In this document: positions 21,723 to 34,099 of the stretch, piece after piece
Position numbering within the stretch: position 1 is the first letter of the stretch
Layout: every line of letters begins with the position of its first letter
Assembly (NCBI GenBank): GCA_032629725.1
Contig: JAFEVB010000014.1
Coordinates: forward strand, 434,001-498,000
DNA from: Gremmenia infestans
Lineage: Eukaryota > Ascomycota > Leotiomycetes > Helotiales > Hamatocanthoscyphaceae
Reading direction: 5' to 3'
Length of the DNA: 64,000 nt
Translations under genes and position numbers: made by a program
Notes under the pieces: model-generated
What the model was told of the DNA's origin: nothing
The model's input: the letters and a program-made list of their open reading frames with translations, nothing else
The model's database searches: none

Positions 21723-23106
21723 GCGCTTGGGACTTGGACTTATTATGGATGGGGTTTCTTAGCTTAAGTTTGAGCAAGGGAAAAGAAAGTGGCAACATGG
21801 ATGGGATAGATGGCTTGGGCATACAGGGGCGTTCTTGGTGTGAGCATTTGGTGGCGTACATCCTCCGTATGATCATTTTGGACAACGATCACTGATCTAG
21901 GGACTGCGCATGAGTGCTTGGAATTTGAAGGTAATTTATGTAATGCTGCAGGCAGGATAACACTTTGTATTCTTTAGATGGAATTCTTGACGGCGTCTGG
22001 AAAGTTTGAATAAGTAATGACTAATTTTTGTATCAACACTGAGTGGGGTATTTGAAAGACTGATATGGTGGATACGAATCTGAAAGCTCTCAGAGAACGG
22101 GCAAATAATGAAGTCCAGTCACACACGAGTAAGTCACTCAATATCAAAAAGAGTGTCTGTCACCGGGTCAATCACGTGATGAAATAGAAGTGACGAGTTG
22201 GAACTTTTCACAAGCAATGCCGTGAAGAGAAGACGCTGAGTATTCAGATATATCCAAGATGGAAGATTGCTCGAGACTATGCAAGAGAAAAAAGCTGCAA
22301 GATGCCACCGCAAAACTTGAGGCATTGTTCTGCACCCAAGCTAAGGGCGGCCGCATACGGGGATGGCCTGGCCTTGCACAACAGAATCGGGATCTGAGCG
22401 TCGGACAACGTCCGCGAGAAACTTTAGAGCAAACACCAAAAGCAGAGTGTAACTAAAGAAGATGAAACCATCGGTTACGCGCATGCACTACTAGCTGGAT
22501 AATCTAGTTTATAGAAAGGTAAACAATGCGATGAGAGCAGGGGAGGGGATGTCCGTGACGAGCATCCAAGATTCGATAATGAACTTTCCAGAAACAACAT
22601 GGTATTCAATTTCTGATGTCCTGTACTTGGGTTGTGGAGTAACTTATCATAAAACAGGACCGCAGTGAAAGAGAGCAAGCAAGGCAAGTGGTGAGATAAG
22701 TGAATGCCAGGGTCCCCAGTCCAAACGCGTTGCCATAGTTACAATACCTGCTAGACTAACAACAACCGGCTGCTACACCTGAATGGTCTTAATAACATCC
22801 ACCACCTCTCAAGACCACCACCACTCCCCCCCTCTCGATTGCGCATCACTTTCTCACTTATTCTTCTGGTGTCGATACGTACTACATGTGGTTGGTTTGT
22901 GAAGGGTATAAGAAAGATTATTGCAGTTTTTCATCCCTACTCACAATCTCCAAGGGCGCCATTCCTCGCGTCGCAAAAGCATCCATCAACATTGGCCATC
23001 CTTCCATGCCATCACCACATCGAGCCATAGCGATTCTAAGAATACACCACCACTGTCTCTGGGCTCTCTGGAACTCTATTTGCAACATCCTGTGAGCTGA
23101 AACAAA
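21723..23106. other. Intergenic, promoter of BUD4
   Basis: No gene supported. TCACGTGA occurs at 22172. The region 22790-23100 is C/A-rich and likely contains the BUD4 leader. Scattered frames of 60-75 codons have no coding character. Confidence 0.4.
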
Positions 23107-26100
23107 TGGCGTCACCTTCACAGTCGGTAAGCTTTTTCAATGGCTTGTTTACTGGCGATTTCGCAGAAGAAGGGCCCTATTGACACCAGACAGGTCCACC
23201 CTTTGCGCATACAGAAGGGCACTCCTTCACCGACCAAACTTCCTCGGCCTCTGTCTGAATTGGCTCCTACTGAGCAAAGAAGAAACTCCCCAAGCTTCAT
23301 TCAACCAACCAAGGTAAGGAAGCCGTCTGTCGCCACACCATGAACTGCGCCTTTCGGAGAATTAAATACTGATCTAGAACACGCAGAAGATGGCGCTCAA
23401 TGCGGACTCGTCTCCATTCCAGTCGTCCCCTTTCAATGCCTCCGAGGGCAACTCTTCCCCACGACTCTTCTGGCAAGGTCGTGATCCAGCGACACCAAAA
23501 CGGTTTAATTCAGAGAATAATGGTGTATTTGTTGGAAGAGAGACATCCCCTTCACCTACTCGACGCTCCTCGATCGAACGTCTGCAGCGCGCATCGCGTG
23601 TCAAGAATAGCAACATGTTCGCGCGCGAACAAAAACAAGAATACGATCCTACTTCGCTTCCATTCATCGAACGCCCTCTGGCAAAGCAATTACAAGGAAA
23701 TTCATATGGAGGGTCGGGTTTGGAGGGACTCCGATCAGCGGAGCGTCAACGGCCGTTCGGTCTTCAGAGAAATGATAGCATAACAGGGTCCCCATTGTAC
23801 AGTCCTACCAAAACCCCGCTCAAAAGTGGCGGAAACCATAACCGATCTCCGAGCAAGGATCAAATCTCACCTACAAAATCATCGCTAGCTACTGGTCGTT
23901 TCAACGGCAAGTCCAGCTTTGACTCGGAGAATGGCCAGTTCTCAGAGGATAATTCCGGTGACGAGAGATCTCTTCCGCCAGGACGTGCTCTTCACAGGCA
24001 TGCTAAGAGCGTGACGTTCGATGCTGCTCCACCGCAAGTCAATGAGTACGAGATGGCAACTCCAGATCTCTCATCGATTGGCACAGGGTCACGTGAGAAC
24101 AGTTACGACTCCGGTGAAGACGAAGATGAAGACAGCTACATTATTCACGGTGATTCTATGGAGCAGGATGATAGCTTTGATGCATCGCTTGAGGATACAG
24201 ACAAAACGCCAGTCGTTGGACCGGATGATTGGAGACATGCTAGCCCTGATGCTCATCGCAATAGCATGATGTCGGGGCAATTCGAGGATCCGTTTGAAGG
24301 TCCTGAAGGGAGCCCAATGCCTGAAGCCCGTCCAACTTCCTCTGGACGCCAAGCAGCCATTCGTAACGATTCGCTGAATTCAAATGGGGATCACAGACCT
24401 CTGCCACCACTTCCTGGCATGAGCCAACATGTACGAAGTGGTTCAACTTCATCGATCGGACTATCCGCAGCAGCTGAACGTGCCACCCAGCGAAATCTGC
24501 CATCTCCACCTGCAGCCTCTCCAGTCAGCAAGTCAGATATACAAGGGATGTCGGGTGGAAAATTGACCTTGGAAGAGCGATTGCAATTGATGATGATCTC
24601 AGACGAGGATAAACCTAAAACAATGGCTGAACAGCAGCGAGAGCGTCGAATGCGACGTGCTGGTGCTGGTGCTCGTGAGCGACAACAGAGTCATACGCCA
24701 GACCGTGAACAGTCCATAACGATACATGAAGATGAGGACACTCTCGATGATCTTCCTGATCTCGGAACCTACCAGCTGCCCCCGCGCATCTCCCGTGAAT
24801 CCATCATGCGAAAAGTCAATGGACAAGAGACATCTTCGCGGGAGTCTGACTACAACTTCTCATCCCCGATGCCTAGTTCAAGTCCTGAGCGTCCTCCTGC
24901 TCTTGATCCAGATACCCCGATTCCCTCAACTGAAGATGCATCAGTAGTTGAGAATGACGACAGCGTTATCATTAAACCTGAGCCAGAGGAAGATGAGGTT
25001 GATGTATATTCAATCCCTGATATGTACCAGCGTAACGAGTCACGGATGGATGATTACGACAACGCCCATCTCAACCCCCCCGTAGAAGATGCTGGTAGCG
25101 ACTACTCTAGTCCCACGCCTATCAACCCAGATCTTCAATCTAGCGGCAGTTCTGGTGAGGATGACCTTCCTACCCCACAGCCAGAGATTTCTATTCCTGA
25201 AAGTCCACTGCAACTGGACAAGAAGGACTCGCTCCCTGAATTCAAGGGATTCATGGATAACCATGACTTTGGCCTAGGCTTCAAGTCTTATATGACTCCA
25301 TCTCCACCACCGCCTCCACCAAAGGATATTCCTCTCGCCCGAGCCCCAAGTATGACTGAAGCTCAACAGTACCTCCAACGACCAGAAACCCCTGAGGAAC
25401 GACAAATGCCGACCTCAAAACCGGAATATGACGGCACTGGATGGGGATCTGATGAGGACGATGAATTGGACAGGGGAAGTCCAGATTCTGTCATTAGACA
25501 TCCTCTCACCAGGGAGCCTTCTCCACCTCGCGACTCCCCCAGCATCCCCGAGCGAGTTGCAACAATCAAGTCATTCGGCTCCAAGCTGAAGACGAGGCCG
25601 TCCGCAACGCCTTCGGACCTCATGGCCATGAGGGAAATGAGGCGTCAAGTCAGTGGCGAGACACCAAACATCCCACCAATTCCTGAACGTCATCGGAACC
25701 GTCCATCGCTCAGCCTCGACCGTGAACTTGGAGAAGAGGAGAGTGAGAATGCCGTTGAGAGGTATCCAAGTTTCAAGAAGAAATCCTTGACTCTTGACAT
25801 TGGCAGTGATCTTGGTTTGAGTCTTGACCAAGATTTTGACCGGGTGATCGAAGCCCAAAAGGTTGCGTTTGACCCACCTTCGCATTCTGCTTTTGCCTCT
25901 TACGAAAATGAAAATGGACAAGCGTCTAATCCTCGCGCAAATGCACCTTATAACTTTTATGCTAATCTTTCTCCTCGTAAACAGCGCGGTTACCTCATGA
26001 GACAGAACACAAAACTCATTGTCGCTAGCAGCGACGACAAGGGCGATGGAACTCGATCCGCTGGCAACTCACCCATCAAGCAAGACCGTCCACAATCGTG

Positions 26101-27623
26101 GACTGTCGAGCCATGGAACGGGCAAATGCGAAAAACCAGTAGTAGATCAAACCCTCGAAAGAAGCCGGCACCAGGTGCTGCACCTCCAATGCCTGGTCAG
26201 GATAGCAATGTGACAGGCTTAGGTATAGTTGCCGAAGATCGCGCCACTACCGGGCCGGTGATTGAAGAGAATGGAGAGAGAGGAAGATTGTTCGTCAAGG
26301 TCATTGGTGTTAAAGACTTGGATCTCCCATTACCTAAAAGTAAGAATCCCGAACTCGGCTTTTGGCACTGCTAACAATCTTAGGTGAGCAAACCTGGTTC
26401 AGTCTGACCCTTGACAATGGTGTTCACTGTGTGACTACCGCCTGGCTTGAATTAGGAAGGAACGCACCGATTGGGCAAGAGTTCGAATTGGTGGTGCCAA
26501 ATGAGCTTGAGTTTCAGTTAACCCTGAACGCGAAATTGGTCAAGCCAGCCCCCAAGCGGGTCATGGAGTCCCCTACGAAAGGCCACAAAGCACAAAAACC
26601 TTCTACTTTCAGTCGAGTCTTTGCCTCACCAAAGAAGCGAAAAGAAATCGAGATGCGGCATAAGGAAGAAGAGGAGCGACTTGTGGAGCAAAGACGGAAA
26701 GAGCAAGCCAAGAATAATAATGTACAACCTACAGGCTGGGACCTTATCTCTCCTCTCGCTGCCGAAGATGGAAGTTTTGGACGATCGTACGTGTGCTTGA
26801 AAGATCACGAGTCCAAATGCTACGGAAGACCATATGTTGTCGACGTTGCAGCTTTCAATGAATGGGCGACTGAAGAGGCAACTCATTCGTCAAGTGTGAA
26901 GGGTAAGCGCGGAAATACGGTTGTTCAACGACGGGCTCCATACAAGGTTGGAAAGCTTCAACTTCAGCTCCTCTTCGTGCCAAAGCCTAAAGGCGCCACC
27001 GACGATGACATTCCCAAGAGTATGAACTCCTGCATTCGAGAAATGAAAGAGGCTGAACAAGCACTTGCTCGCAACTGGGAAGGTCATCTTAGTCAACAAG
27101 GTGGTGACTGTCCAGTAAGATAACTCTCACCATGTTTACAAGATTTCAACTGATAAGTCCCCAGTACTGGCGTCGTCGCTACTTCAAGCTCGTAGGCACC
27201 AAACTCACCGCCTACCACGAGTCAACCCGCCAACCCCGAGCAACCATCAATCTCGCGAACGCCAGCAAGCTGATCGATGACCGTAGTGCCCTCACACAAA
27301 AAGAAACCAGCGGCAAAGGTGGCAAGCGCCGCAAATCAGGCTTTGCGGAAGAAGAAGAGGGCTATATGTTCGTTGAAGAAGGCTTCCGAATCCGCTTTAA
27401 CAACGGCGAAGTCATTGATTTCTACGCCAATACGGCTGCGGATAAAGACGGCTGGATGAAGGTTCTTGAGGCTTGTGTGGGAAAAGAGGGCGAGGCTGGT
27501 AGGAGCAAGTGGTGTGATCTCGTGCTGAAGCGCGAGGATAGTGCAAGGAGGAAGTCTGAGGTGGGACATGGCACCCCGAAGGGCGTGAGGCATCACCAGA
27601 GAACGAAGAGCCATGGTGTTTAG
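23107..27623 (+). CDS. BUD4: Bud-site selection/septation protein BUD4 (anillin-like), 1,436 aa
   Basis: Septin-associated scaffold for axial budding in yeast and for septum formation in hyphae, acting at the cortex. Five exons: 23107-23127, 23167-23313, 23387-26339, 26384-27114, 27165-27623, all joined in phase. The first intron is only 39 nt; the third has a CTAAC branch site. Residues 1-1000 are disordered, Ser/Pro-rich and acidic, with the family blocks TRRSSIERLQRASRVKNSN and NMFAREQKQEYDPTS. The anillin/C2-like region starts near residue 1023 (RLFVKVIGVKDLDLPLP, ELEFQLTLNAKL). A PH domain lies near 1285-1400 (YWRRRYFKLVGTKLTAYHE ... GWMKVLEACVG) and should bind membrane phosphoinositides. 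Length agrees with filamentous orthologues (recalled). The gene is orderly and shows no lesion. Confidence 0.9.
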
Positions 27624-28275
27624 GCAATGTGCACCACCCACCACGAATGACGAATAACGCTGAAAGCTCTCGATGGATAATGTCGCTATGCCTGTCCTCC
27701 CTATTACGACATTGTCTTTCACACATCTTCGATTCATCCATACAACGCATTCGACCTCACGGTCCTGTTCGGCCCCGGTGGCGGTTTCTTCTTACATATT
27801 GTTTTTGTTCTGTTCGAGTATGATGGCTTTTTTCTCTTGGTTAAGTGAAAAGAGGATAAGGTGATGAGGCGATGAGACGGGTACTTTTGTTTTATAGGGG
27901 TGCAATGGGCTGCGTTCGGGCGTAATTATTGATCTTGATTTGTTTGTGTGCGGCCTGGCCCTGCTTTGTATCCATTATGAGATAGGGATGCATAATGAAA
28001 AAAAGCTTACTAAATTTGTTTTTTCCCTTGAGTTTCAACGCGAATCCGTGAGAGTTAGTAGGTGAGTGAAATTTATGTGCAAGTTGTGTATTGAGGCGAA
28101 GAGATACTTCCAGTAATAGTGTTGAATTTGTATTCGCTACAGCGAAAGGATTCTTCATTGCTCCCTGCACACTCTAGCTACTCATCCCTCTCAAACTAAT
28201 CACACTTCAATCGAATCTATTTATCCCCACAAAATTTGCATTCCCGCACATAATGTCTTACTTATACTTCAAGGC
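27624..28275. other. Convergent 3' ends, no gene
   Basis: Spacer between BUD4 and the minus-strand small gene. It must contain both 3' UTRs. Short frames on both strands look incidental. Confidence 0.4.
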
Positions 28276-28737
28276 TTACTTTACAGCGCTTTCAGAAGAT
28301 ATCTGCAAAGCTTCGTCCCAAGTGGACTTCTCAACTCCCCAACACTCGTTCTCAAGCAAGAACATACCAGCCCTGCACTCCGCTTCAAGCACTAAACATC
28401 AACTCCAGCTGCACCAGAAGCTTTAGCGGCATCTTGTCTCTGGTGCTTACCCTTCAAAGGCCGTACGAGCATCATCGGCACACATCAGGTAGTTTGCTTG
28501 AGATTGCTTTCTGTGAAATAGATTTGGAAAAAGCGAAGTATTGTGGATGTCTTTGCTGGCGATGTGGTTGTGTGGAAATAAAAGATGGACATGAAGGGAA
28601 AGGAGCTCCTTTCTATAGACCATCGAAGAGGGCTGCGGTTCGTGAATCATGCAGAACTCTCTGAATCATGCAGGAAAGCCAGTCACTTACAGTAGGGTAG
28701 AGAGTGAATGAATTAAGGGAGAGATGGGTGAATCCAT
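28276..28737 (-). CDS. Small spliced gene, predicted 67 aa
   Basis: Its exons are too short to stand out as open frames; I assembled them from splice signals. Exons: 28737-28691 (starts MDSPISPLIHSL), 28510-28451 (KQSQANYLMCADDARTAFE) and 28372-28276 (AGMFLLENECWGVEKSTW, then DEALQISSESAVK and TAA). Donors are GTAAGT and GTAAGC, acceptors CACAG and GCAG, and both joins are in phase. Introns are 180 and 78 nt. The middle and last exons read as well-formed soluble protein; the first is less certain. It lies 59 nt downstream of the stop of the Gfd2-like gene on the same strand, which is tight for two fungal genes, so it might be part of that transcript. No family recognised. Confidence 0.45.
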
Positions 28738-28796
28738 TGTAAGGCCTTCAGCGCTGACTGTGAAAAGGTGCTTTCAAGGTGGGCAAGAAACCATGA

Positions 28797-29734
28797 TTAG
28801 GAGTGGGAATCATCGCCTTTGAATAACGACCCTTTTCCAACCCCAAAAACGTCCACGATGTTGGTCCAATCAACAGCATCCGGATTCTTCCTCTGAATAA
28901 CAGGCTCCATAAGCATGTTCGTTGCATCTGGAACCGGTGTAAAGGCAAGATTCCTCATCCATAACAAGTTCTCCTTCAGCTGCTCTCCCATTCTATCCCC
29001 ACTGAGAGGCGCCGTGTAGCTTTGGTACACCAGTGAAAATACAGCTCGGAGAGCAAGGTATGCGTTATTTCCTGCATTTTCCGGGTGAATGGAATGACAT
29101 CCTAGACTTAGCATAAGAGCTTCAAGTGATTTCTCTTTGCCTAGAACGACTTTGCCAATCTTTTGAGTGTCCACCACCCCTATAATTGTATGGATGTTGT
29201 GAGCATCAATTCCCAACTGTTTAAGAATATCGAGATCATTTTGTATTCCATGGCCTACGAGGACGATCTTGCGGAATCGTGTATTATACTATGAAGTGTC
29301 AGACAATACAGAAAAAGTGTCCTAGGAGGATATAACTTTACCTGCTCTCGGGTTTCTTCTACGTAGAACCACCGTAATAACAAGTCTTCAATCCAACAGT
29401 GAACATGTTCATACACTTCCGCGTTCCCCGCAATGAAGCCCCAGAGGTGAGTTGGCCGTTTCAAACTTTCTAAGTATCGTTGCCTAATTTTTGATACATT
29501 TATAATATGTGTATTGGCGATTTTGGCTTCTCCATGGTTAATGTTTCGCGTATCCAGCATGCAAACGCCGATTTCTGTAATAATTGGATCATAATCTTTC
29601 TTCCGGCCCATGGTCGCTTTTATGTTCAAAGAGTAAAATACCACATCTTGCACAGAAGAGGAACTTCCGAGGCCTAGACAATGCTGGAGTCTCTTCAGGT
29701 TCAGTTTGCCGTCAATTTCTGAGTGAGCCGCCAT
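28797..29734 (-). CDS. Gfd2/YDR514C-like protein, degenerate exonuclease fold, 294 aa
   Basis: Two exons, 29734-29342 and 29288-28797, separated by a 53-nt GT-AG intron in phase. The fold is that of the Gfd2/YDR514C C-terminal RNase H-like domain, related to DEDD exonucleases. Recognisable blocks: VVFYSLNIKAT (strand 1), ITEIGVCMLDTRNI (strand 2), IVLVGHGIQNDLDILKQLG (helix with HGIxND) and CHSIHPENAGNNAYLALRAV near the C-terminus. In active DEDD enzymes strand 1 carries Asp and Glu; here the equivalent positions are Asn and Lys (SLNIKA), while the Asp in HGIQND and Asn/Asp-like positions further on remain. Catalysis is therefore doubtful. Yeast Gfd2 is linked genetically to the mRNA export factor Dbp5; a role here is inference. 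Confidence 0.78.
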
Positions 29735-31449
29735 TGATTTCGTTTATAATAGGAGAGGTTGTCGAGAGGTCACTTTAGGCTATCGAAGTTCAAACTTCAA
29801 GTTGCCAAGGTAGAAGCAAAAAAAACCTGATGGAAGATAAATTCATCAACTTTCAGACAAATAATGAAGTGGACTGACTAACTCGACGCCGAAATTTGTC
29901 CGGAGCCGGGAGCTACAGTAGTTAGTTATCAGCTACGAAGGTGGAGTTCGTAATTTTTACAGAGGGAACCTGACACTTGAGATGTTCCTAGGTAGTCATG
30001 ATATATATTGCACAACTTGAGAGGGCAGTGTACCAGCTGGATTTGCCGCTTTGATAACAACACAGATGAAACATTCTCCGGAAAAGAACTTGACGGGTAT
30101 TCCAAGCAAGCTTTATGGATATATCAAGGTCGAATGAATTCTTGAAATTATCCGTCTTTTGAAGCGTCTTAGATGTCCAGAGTCAATGTATTTATTATTA
30201 ATCAGGAACCTGTAAATGAGTTAATACTTTATAGAACAGGGGGTTGAGGATGGGAAACCGACCTAGCTACATATATAGTTAGCACTAACGCTAAAAATGG
30301 CGCTTTCAAACTTTATTCAACTGCCTCTAGACGAAGAACACAAATTTGGTAGATAGCAAAGTAGTTCCTTTACATTTTCTTGATAGCTATCACTTCAATT
30401 ACCTCTGTGGCCATGAGCCGGAATCTCCAGGGTTCAGAAAAGCGTACTTCCGTACCACTAGACGTGTGAATTAATTGAAGGAGAAAGACGCAGCACTTCC
30501 GAGCTTGATGGCGACGAACTTGATAGTGTTGTAGCCTGGGGCCTGAAGGCCCTATATATACAGCGTACTTCCCACTGTAGAACAGTAGTCAATTCAAGCA
30601 TTTACACCCTGAACATATAGCTAGAAGCATTGCATACACAGCCCAGAAAAAACCAGATAGGTCAGTAGACACGGATGAAAGAGGCTCTCGTGATCGTAGG
30701 CGCTCGGGGACTCGTTGTCTTTTGCTGGTGTACCCGTCTATAATACTCTTTCCCCAAACCCCCAAATCTCTGTTATCAAAACTTTCTTGAAATACATTCC
30801 TCTGAATATATATATTATGAGTACCCCTGTCATATTTCTAGTCGTCTTGCACGAATTCAGTTGCCCATTAGTCTTAGCATGACATTACCGAAACATGGAT
30901 GGATGTGCTCGGACTAGATCTCGTCTACTCTGATAAATCCTCATTACAATACACTACTTTCTCAGAGCGCTTGAGGTACGGACTTCTTCCTTAATACCGG
31001 ATCACGATGCGATACGATTTCTCCAGACCCCCCACTTTTTTGAGTCATTTTACGATTCGAAAGTGGTCATCTGGATGGCTCTATCAGGCTTAATGCTAGA
31101 GATCTTACAATGGACTGCGACGATCAGCGGGGTGAGCTGATCAACGGATTTTGCTTCTTATGCACTGTTCACAATTCTCTCCCTCTGTGTCGAAACGGCT
31201 GAGATGACTCCTTCTCCGGATTCCGGGCAATCTTTGTCCGGGTCCGGATATCCTTTTAGCTGGGGTAATGCATTGACCCCGTGTTTGTACCCCACGAAAG
31301 CGGGGAAGTGGACTAATCCTTTTTGTCTCTTCCCCGGATTTATACACCAGCTTTATAAATGAATAAGAATCCAAAGGATATTGCCGCGATTTGCGGAACA
31401 CAATCTTGGAGCTTTACGTTTCTCTTCATTTTGAGTTTGGTAAGGTGTG
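29735..31449. promoter_or_regulatory. Divergent intergenic region, Gfd2-like / P450
   Basis: Long spacer that marks the left border of the metabolic cluster. TATATATA occurs near 30550 but no supported gene follows it; a 22-codon frame at 30675 is too short to judge. The P450-proximal end has CGGATTCCG at 31217-31225 (core of CCGGATTCCGG), CGGGTCCG at 31239-31246 and TATAAA at 31354-31359, about 90 nt before the P450 ATG. The CGG...CCG pairs are typical Zn2Cys6 targets. Confidence 0.55.
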
Positions 31450-33420
31450 ATGATGAATTCAATCTTATTGCTATTTACAGCCGCTGGAAGTGCTCTTGTG
31501 CTCTATTGCATTATCACATTACTTCGGGTTGGAAGAAGGTCTAAAGATCTACCTCCAGGGCCACCTACTATACCTATCCTTGGAAACCTTCATCTAGTAG
31601 GAATGCCCCTTGATCTGATGCAGCTCGAAATTCTTATGTTCTTTAGATACCAAAAGAGCGGCCTCACTTGCAATATCAGAAATGGGCAGAAAAATATGGG
31701 TATACCTCTGTTCACTTTATTCAAGCAAGCACTCGTTAAATTGATGAAAAGGCCTATTTACTCGCTCATTCTCGGAACAAAAACGTACATCGTCTTATCA
31801 ACTCCGACAGCTGTCAAAGATCTGCTAGACAAGAAAAGCAGTATCTACTCTTCCAGGCCAGATATATATCTCGGTCAAGATGTAGTAAGCGAAGGTCGGA
31901 GATTTGTAACCATGGCAAGTAGCAGCAAGCGAACCATCGTAAAGAGATATCAGTAGAATTGAACTGACTTCTTTCAGAAATATGGTCCAATGTGGCGGTC
32001 GGTCCATAGGATGATGCATAATACTTTGAACATTCAAACAGCAGTGGCTTACATACCATACCAAGACCTCGAGAACAAAGACATGATGCTAGCATTCTTG
32101 GACGACCCAAAAGGCTTCCGTAAACATGTGAGGCGATATACTACTTCTCTTACTACACAAATGGTCTATGGCTTCAGGACAACTTCACAACATGACCCCC
32201 GGTTGCTTAAGTTCTTCGAGGTAAGTGCTCTCAATTCATATCTTTCGGCGTACTGATGAGGTGAAGAACTTTGAGGAATGGGGCAAACTTGTCTCAGCTG
32301 GCAGCGCCCAGATTTTGGACTTATATCCCATCCTTCGAAATCTACCGACATTCCTTGCTCCAGCGTACAAGAATGCAGTGGAACTTGGGGAAAAAGAACG
32401 CGAGTTGTATATGCTGAATTGGATGTCCACAAAGAACAGCATCAAAGATGGAAAATGCCATGTAAACTTCCCATTACTCGTTCAGAGTGCCCAACTAATT
32501 ATCGCCTTAGCCTTGTTTCAGTTACGATGTTCTAAAGGCCCAGAAGAATGAAGGCTTCTCGGATGAACAGGCCGCATACATTACTGGATCGCTGCTCGAG
32601 GGAGGCTCCGACACCACATCGGGCACCTTAGTAGGTTTCATCGAAGCAATGATGATGTTTCCAGAAGTACAAAAGACAGCACAAGCACAAATCGACCAAG
32701 TCGTTGGTCCAGACCGGCTCCCAACGCTAGACGATATCGAGAATTTGAGGTACATTCAAGCATGCGTCAAAGAAACTATACGCTGGATGCCAACCTTAAT
32801 TATTGGTCTACCACACGCCAATATTCAAGAGGATGAGTACCAGGGCTACAAAATCCCCAATGGGTCAACCATTGTTCCTAATAATTGGTAAGAAAGCAGC
32901 ATCACCGCGAATCTTTTGCTATTTGTCAAGGACTGATGAGTTTTGGCTTTCTAGGACCTTGAACATGGATCCGAAGCGGAACCCTAATCCTCGTGTTTTT
33001 GATCCCACGCGTTTTGAAAACGATTTCCAAAGTGAGAAAGAATCTGCAACGAACAAGGATGGAAATCAGCGTCAGAACTGGATTTTTGGATCTGGTCGCC
33101 GTCTTTGCCAGGGTATGCACATTGCTGAGCGATCTCTTTTCATGGGCATGGCCAGAATGCTTTGGGCATATAACTTTGAAAGGGTTATCGATGAGAATGG
33201 AGTTCCTGTTCCTGTCGATATTGATGATTTCGTTGGTGGAATAGCTGTGCAGCCGGCAGACTTCGAGGTGAATATTATACCTAGGTCAAAGGAAAAGGCC
33301 GACATCATTCGGAACGCATGGAAAGATGTTGAAGAGACTCTCCTAGATGTCGAAACAAAGCAGTGGCTTCGAGTACCACCAGGTATGACATTTAACACTG
33401 CAGAGACAATGAAACTCTGA
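31450..33420 (+). CDS. Cytochrome P450 monooxygenase, about 547 aa
   Basis: Haem-thiolate monooxygenase, probably anchored in the ER by an N-terminal segment (ILLLFTAAGSALVLYCIITLL). Seven exons: 31450-31596, 31647-31699, 31752-31914, 31978-32220, about 32267-32461, 32511-32887, 32955-33420. Key sites: PPGPPTIPILGNLHLIP hinge; I-helix EGGSDTTSG; ExxR as KETIRW; PERF-like FDPTRFE; haem loop FGSGRRLCQG with the cysteine ligand. It resembles OrdA/CYP64-like fungal enzymes acting on aromatic or polyketide substrates (recall only). Intron 3 starts with GC, not GT (31915, GCAAGT). The acceptor of intron 4 is ambiguous (32260 or 32266). The gene appears intact and converges with the FAD hydroxylase. 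Confidence 0.88.
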
Positions 33421-34099
33421 GCTTGTGTTTGTGTTTAGACGCACCAAGACTTATGGCAGTAGAAATTACCAAGGGGCTGGAATGACTGGGAACGTGCAGT
33501 TTAGCATAATACAGGAGGGCTTGATTATAGAAGAATGTAGCACTTATGCAATTGATTGATCTTCAACATCTTTCTCCACTGTCTGCTGTCTGCGTAAACA
33601 GGTCTCTACAACGGGATTAGTGATGGAAGCTTGATAATCTGGTGAGGCCTCTAGGAGCATACCCCTATGGAAATCGGGACTTTTCACAAGACCAAAGAAG
33701 CATGGGCGAAATATACTTGCGCTGAGCTGGAACCTCGTGCTGCTTCAGCTCCATCATTCTCAAGGCCTCGCGGTCTCCAGATTTATCATGATGTAAAGTT
33801 GGGCAATCATGTACCGTCCCTTGTGGGGCTGGATTTACTGTCAACCGCGCATGCCGAGATGGAAATTGGATTCTTTGGTAATAATTCTATCTTACCTTGG
33901 TTTCCATGGTGGCAAAGAAATAATCAAAAAGCTAATGAATACCAGGCCGAAAAAAGGGGAAGGAGGTCCATTTGTTACCCAACAATAAGAAAGTGGATCA
34001 TCATAGTTTCTTCATTTCCAACTCACCAAATGTTCATACAATTATAACTTCTTCTACCCAGCAATCATTTTTTGTGTTCCAGCAGTTTATAGTCATATT
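33421..34099. other. Convergent 3' ends of P450 and FAD hydroxylase
   Basis: Spacer between two stops. A 126-codon plus-strand frame at 33667-34047 begins with ATG but has no domain, promoter or compositional support, so it is not called. Confidence 0.4.

Noticed and set aside
29903..29910. CGGAGCCG near the Gfd2-like start as another cluster-regulator site
   Set aside because: The spacer is two bases and the core does not match CGGANTCCGG; a single such site is expected by chance.
33667..34047. 126-codon plus-strand frame between P450 and hydroxylase
   Set aside because: Lies in the convergent 3' region with no promoter, domain or splice context.
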